A DNA stretch of 11,635 nucleotides from Mucidula mucida (Eukaryota; Basidiomycota; Agaricomycetes; Agaricales; Physalacriaceae). This document shows, piece by piece, positions 8,274-11,635 of this stretch. Both the position numbers and the translations under genes were made by a program. The DNA is taken from assembly GCA_015501055.1 (NCBI GenBank), contig JADNYV010000974.1, forward strand, positions 1 to 11,635, written 5' to 3'. A model generated the notes under the pieces. It was not told the origin of the DNA and did no database searches. It saw only the letters and a list, made by a program, of their open reading frames with translations. Position 1 is the stretch's first letter. The number at the start of each line of letters is the position of its first letter.

Positions 8274-8286
8274 GCAATGCCATTGC
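8274..8286. repeat. 13-bp perfect palindrome in the divergent promoter
   Basis: GCAATG and CATTGC flank a single C. It sits near the middle of the shared intergenic region, so it could serve both genes. The regulator is unknown. Confidence 0.4.
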
Positions 8287-8365
8287 AAGGCTCTACAAAA
8301 GCCGGGACAGTGGCTTACCATCGAACGCCCTCCTCGTTTCCTCGTCTCACTTCACCAGTCGCCTG

Positions 8366-8419
8366 GTATGTTTTCCTAGTCGCCTACCTCATTCGTTTAG
8401 AAATCTAAAACCACTACAG
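8366..8419 (+). other. Possible 54-nt intron in the 5' leader of gene C
   Basis: GTATGT donor at 8366, CTAAAAC branch-like sequence and CTACAG acceptor at 8419, 19 bp before the ATG. The size matches other introns here. An earlier acceptor (TTTAG at 8400) is also possible. It does not change the protein. Confidence 0.35.
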
Positions 8420-8438
8420 ACCATCCTCTCTCTTCAAA

Positions 8439-11392
8439 ATGGCAGATACCGGTACTCAATTGCCTCATGACGATGTCATTTTCGCTGGCATTTCGAGTCA
8501 TGCAACCGCGTCCTACGTGGTCCCCCTACGGCGTCTCAAAAATATGTCCCTCGAGACGCTCCATACCACCGTAATAGATCTGCATAACGCGCACTGCTTC
8601 AAGCTATCGGACGAGCATACGGCGACTGGGAGAATCTGGAGTCGCCCCAACCTGACGTGCGACGAGGTCACAGCAGACCCCAAAATCCTACGCGACTATC
8701 GGCCATCCGACTCCGCCATCGCACTGGACATTAGCCGCGATGGCGACTCTTTTGTGTCCGACCACATCCCAGCATTTCAACCAGCGACGCCGGGAGATTT
8801 TCCTTTGGCCTTCGTTGTTGAAATCGTCGATAACGTTACGCCCACCGCACAGTCAAAACGTCTAGCCCCGGCTGATATAGATCATTTACGGCCCACCAAG
8901 CAACGAAAGACGTCTACAAGCAAGGTCCTTCCAGTGCAACGCATAGGTGACTCCCGCGTTATGAAGACGCCAGGGTCAAAATTGGTGTGTAGTGCTTCAT
9001 TTTATGTGCGAAATCTGTTATATAAAGCATGTCTCTAGAAACTACCTCCGCCTGCTGGAGACTTTCCATCCTTGTTCCATGTACCAGGTTGCTTGATTGT
9101 CGATGACACATCCGCTATTGCTACCCTCGAAGACCACGCAAAGACTGGCATCCGCCACGGGTCTTGGGGTTGTACTGTCCACATACCCACCAACTTCCCG
9201 AAACTTGCTTGGACAACGTCAGTGGCTGAATATTACAATCTATATCCTCAAGTTCCGTACGACGATTCTTATGCCCACTGCGATATCCACAGACGGCCGG
9301 ACTTGAAGCATTTCAACCAGTCCTGTCTGGTCCTCATCTTAAACTTCGCAATGATACGGCCGCAAGCCGACTTTGGGGCACTGTATGCATCAGTGACTCA
9401 GTTATTACAAACACAGTTGCGTTCATTTCTGAATTGCTACTCCGAGCAGTTCTTCTCTAAAGACATGCTTGATGTGTCTGGGCTGGAAGCTCACAAAGCC
9501 CTGGATGCTGTTTTGGTGAGTAAAGGCTCATTTTAAACGCAACGTATGGCTGACGAATATCCTTTAGAACCTCGTACAGAAGCATGGTCTGACTGTGTTC
9601 CTAGGATTTTTGGAATACGACCTTCTGGCGCTCAAAACCTGGATGGATTATATCCTGGGCCTGCTCCCTAGTCTGCCTCCACTAGACGTCGTCCACCACG
9701 CCAAGGCCTGCTTCCTACGCCTACATAATGTCATACAGGTCTACCGACAGGGTCCAAATCCAACAATCACCCGAGCATTATATGTCGGTTCCTCGAACTC
9801 GCTCGCCTATGCGCTTGGGAGTGTCCTAGACATGGAAGACATGCCAGAGCTAGCTTCCTCAGTTGCAATGACAGCGAAGGACGTGGAAGCTTGTCTTCGG
9901 CTTTGCCTTCCGTCTTCGAGTCCCGGCGAAGTGAATGACTACCTCAAGACTATCACGAACATAGCCGGAGGTTATTGTTTTTCTGCAGATGCGCCGCCGC
10001 ATTGTAGAGACCTCTTTCGTCCGCAGGATGTCCTGTCCTGTCTTACCTTGGTACAGCAGTCAAAGAGTCTAACGAAGCATGCTATTTTCTCTGATCGCCA
10101 ACATGGCTACCATGCCCAACTCAGAGTTTTGAAACATTTACTACACATATCTTGTCCAAGGACCGCAATGAAGTTGAACTCCTCCTAGTTCAGCATGTTA
10201 TAGAGATGAGTGATCCCACTCTTCGTTACGAATTGATGTTCCCGTACAACAAGCGCCAGCGGATCACACAAATGCTGCATTCCGGCAATACCTGGGTTCC
10301 ACCAAACAGGCCGTTCAGAAGTTGATGATGACTTTGGGACTCCTCGCATTCCAGCCGGAGGATTCAGATATATGCGAGGACGGCGTATCTGCTTTTGCTA
10401 TTCCAAATCACGCTCTTTCAAGCAAGGTGAGTGATCTTATAATCCGAGCTTGAGTTTTCTGCCTCATGATTTGCCCTTTCCAGCTGTCAGCCGACCTACG
10501 GGAAGATGCAGTCATGACGGCACACCTTACCAAGTTTGACGGTACGAAGCGATGGTTCGCAGGTCTTCTTTCGAACTGGTCAACAAGACATCGCGATACC
10601 ATTCGAACTATCGAGAAGATCCCGGAGGCTGTTCTCCAGAACACTGTGGAACTCTACGTCAATATGAGCTCCGGCATCACCGTTTTTGGGCCAACTCCCG
10701 ACCGCGCAATCTCCGAAGTCCAGTTAATCGCCAACAAAAACCCGGACTGGAAGAATTTTGCCGACATCTTTGTGCTTCCCAGAACGCAGGAGAAGGGAGA
10801 AACCGATTCGGAATACTTCCAGGACCCGACTCACCTGCTACTCCTCCTCATCGAGCTCAAGAGCATACAGCTCTACTTTCTGTTTATAGGGACGTTTGGA
10901 CGAGCGCCAAATGTGACAGACCTCGCCAAATTTCGTGATAAACTCCTGGCGTTTCCAGAGGCTGATTGGCAGGCTCTCATCGATGATCTTGGGCCAGCCA
11001 AGACCGACCTCACTCCAAGCCAATTCGCAAAACGGAAACAAGAGAGGGACGCTGCGAGGCCCAAATATGAGGGTGGAAATTTCTCGAAGTGGGACGGCGG
11101 AGCTTGTCCGGAGCTCACCGTCAAGGACCTCCATGTCAAGCTATTTGATGAAAGGGTCAGTGTGCGCGATTTCTTGTTGGAAGCGCGGGACCAGTACCAC
11201 CGGTACAGCAACATCGCGGAGCATGGCACCGACAAGCGCCAATCACAGTTCATCGACGATCCTCGTGTTCCTGTGATGACAACAACGCCTCAAGCACAAG
11301 ATTCAACCGAGTCTATCGTGCTTGTTGGAGGGGTTTACCTCTTATCGACGATTCAGCACCATACGTCAAACCACCACCATTTTTCCCGCTAG
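8439..11392 (+). CDS. Gene C: Crinkler-like header + degenerate NTPase + PD-(D/E)XK nuclease
   Basis: Exons: 8439-8984, 9039-9515, 9568-about 10209, 10260-10426 and 10484-11392 (stop TAG). Clear introns are 8985-9038 (54 nt), 9516-9567 (52 nt, CTGAC at 9550) and 10427-10483 (57 nt); 10210-10259 (GTGATC..CCAG, 50 nt) is inferred because it restores the frame. Residues 1-130 are a header with LHTTVIDLHN, LDISRDGDSF and FPLAFVVEIV, lining up with gene B's header. Residues 139-161 (SKR..PTKQRKTSTSK) are NLS-like. The middle part aligns with AAA-ATPase-like proteins (PGCLIVDD, HRRPDLKHFNQSCLVL), but the P-loop position has no GxxxxGK[ST] and Walker B reads FLEYDLL. The C-terminal exon carries NFADIFVLP (Asp codon 10763), LLLLIELKSI (Glu 10853, Lys 10859) and ARDQYHRY (QxxxY), a PD-(D/E)XK nuclease pattern ending in a family-like IVLVGGVYLL. 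At 10051-10127 the frame must change from 1 to 3: either a 74-nt intron (10051-10124, GTACAG..CTCAG) or one lost T in a T-run. Predicted length is about 890-910 residues. An active nuclease is likely but unproven. Confidence 0.72.
10051..10124 (+). other. Frame-change segment in gene C: candidate 74-nt intron
   Basis: GTACAG donor, CTAAC and CTGAT branch candidates and an ACTCAG acceptor. Removing it joins frame 1 to frame 3 at phase 0. The alternative is that this stretch is exon and one T is missing at 10127-10130, which also gives continuous reading. The donor is weaker than those of the other introns and the size is larger than the 48-57 nt seen elsewhere, so I do not choose firmly. Confidence 0.35.
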
Positions 11393-11635
11393 ATTGAACC
11401 ACTCGCTTTTATGATTGCTTGTATAAACACCTATTATATCAACTATGCTTTGTATGCTGTATGCTATGCTCTATGTTCAATTACCACATGTATATTTTAT
11501 CGGCTGAACACAACAACGGAGAGAAAAGGACTATCACTATTCCTAAATATATAAGGAATAAATAAGCCAATCATGGAGAATAAACAGATGTATCACGTAT
11601 GTCAGTACTGAATGCTGACGCAAACAAATTTGGTG
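11393..11635 (+). terminator. AT-rich 3' flank of gene C with poly(A)-type signals
   Basis: After the stop the sequence becomes AT-rich, with TATGCT-like short repeats at 11443-11475, TGTATATTTTAT near 11489, and AATAAATAAG and AATAAACAG near 11557-11587, which resemble polyadenylation signals. An inverted repeat TATTCCT/AGGAATA (11538-11544 and 11554-11560, 9-nt loop) lies among them. The cleavage site cannot be fixed from sequence. No further gene begins before the window ends. Confidence 0.45.
11443..11475. repeat. Degenerate TATGCT short tandem repeat
   Basis: CTATGCT, TGTATGCT, GTATGCT, ATGCT and CTATG follow one another with small changes. It is a low-complexity array in the 3' flank of gene C, probably without function. 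Confidence 0.5.

Larger units (their letters stand above)
8141..8438. promoter_or_regulatory. Divergent promoter region between genes B and C
   Basis: These 298 bp separate two head-to-head starts and must contain both promoters. Visible items are a 13-bp perfect palindrome GCAATG-C-CATTGC at 8274-8286, a weak TATA-like CTACAAAAG near 8292-8300, a CT-rich leader (CATCCTCTCTCTTCAAAATGG) in front of the gene C ATG, and a direct repeat AGTCGCCT (about 8357 and 8378). No canonical TATA box is seen for either gene. Confidence 0.5.

Noticed and set aside
10838..11253. Minus-strand open frames opposite the last exon of gene C
   Set aside because: They are mirror frames of a strongly coding exon with nuclease motifs on the plus strand.
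1..11635. CRISPR array, tRNA or rRNA gene
   Set aside because: No regularly spaced repeats, no tRNA A/B box pair and no rRNA core sequence were seen by eye on either strand, and the window is eukaryotic.

Overview
The window looks like an accessory, gene-decay-rich stretch of an Agaricomycete (mushroom-forming basidiomycete) genome. The support is: spliceosomal GT..AG introns of about 48-57 nt with CTGAC/CTAAC-like branch sites, basidiomycete-style F-box genes (one of the 'LSSNEVPSDAEI' type), a CBF/Mak21-type ribosome-biogenesis gene tail, and members of the fungal 'AAA-ATPase-like' / Crinkler-like family. I cannot name a species.

Layout, left to right. (1) 1-707 (+): the 3' end of a Mak21/Noc1 (CEBPZ) homologue, broken by three frameshifts and one in-frame stop. 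(2) 708-1434: no convincing gene. (3) 1436-3410 (+): a CCAAT palindrome and TATA box, then an F-box pseudogene with at least four frameshifts. (4) 3767-4404 (-): copy A, a 5'-truncated fragment of an AAA-ATPase-like gene whose intron acceptor is mutated. (5) 4405-5041: no gene seen. (6) 5042-6373 (+): a second, unrelated F-box gene with one good intron and two frameshifts. (7) 6523-8140 (-): gene B, four exons, every junction in frame, predicted 486 residues. It has a Crinkler-like N-terminal header, a basic NLS-like linker and a P-loop NTPase domain, and stops before any nuclease domain. (8) 8141-8438: a shared divergent promoter region. (9) 8439-11392 (+): gene C, five or six exons, about 890-910 residues: header, NLS-like linker, NTPase-fold domain that has lost its P-loop, and a C-terminal PD-(D/E)XK nuclease with D..E-L-K in place. 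(10) 11393-11635: AT-rich 3' flank.

The most interesting part is the right half. B and C are head to head, share header-linker-NTPase order and two phase-0 intron positions, and so descend from one ancestor. They have lost opposite parts: B keeps a recognisable P-loop and lacks the nuclease, while C keeps the nuclease motif and has lost the P-loop. This order matches the described header + P-loop NTPase + REase-fold nuclease architecture of eukaryotic CR/Crinkler-type effectors. Copy A shares a ~700-bp block with the 3' half of B and is a dead partial duplicate. Whether B and C act together is inference. The frameshifts in the left half could be true decay or assembly indels. The error-free reading of four-exon gene B argues against uniformly poor sequence but does not settle it.
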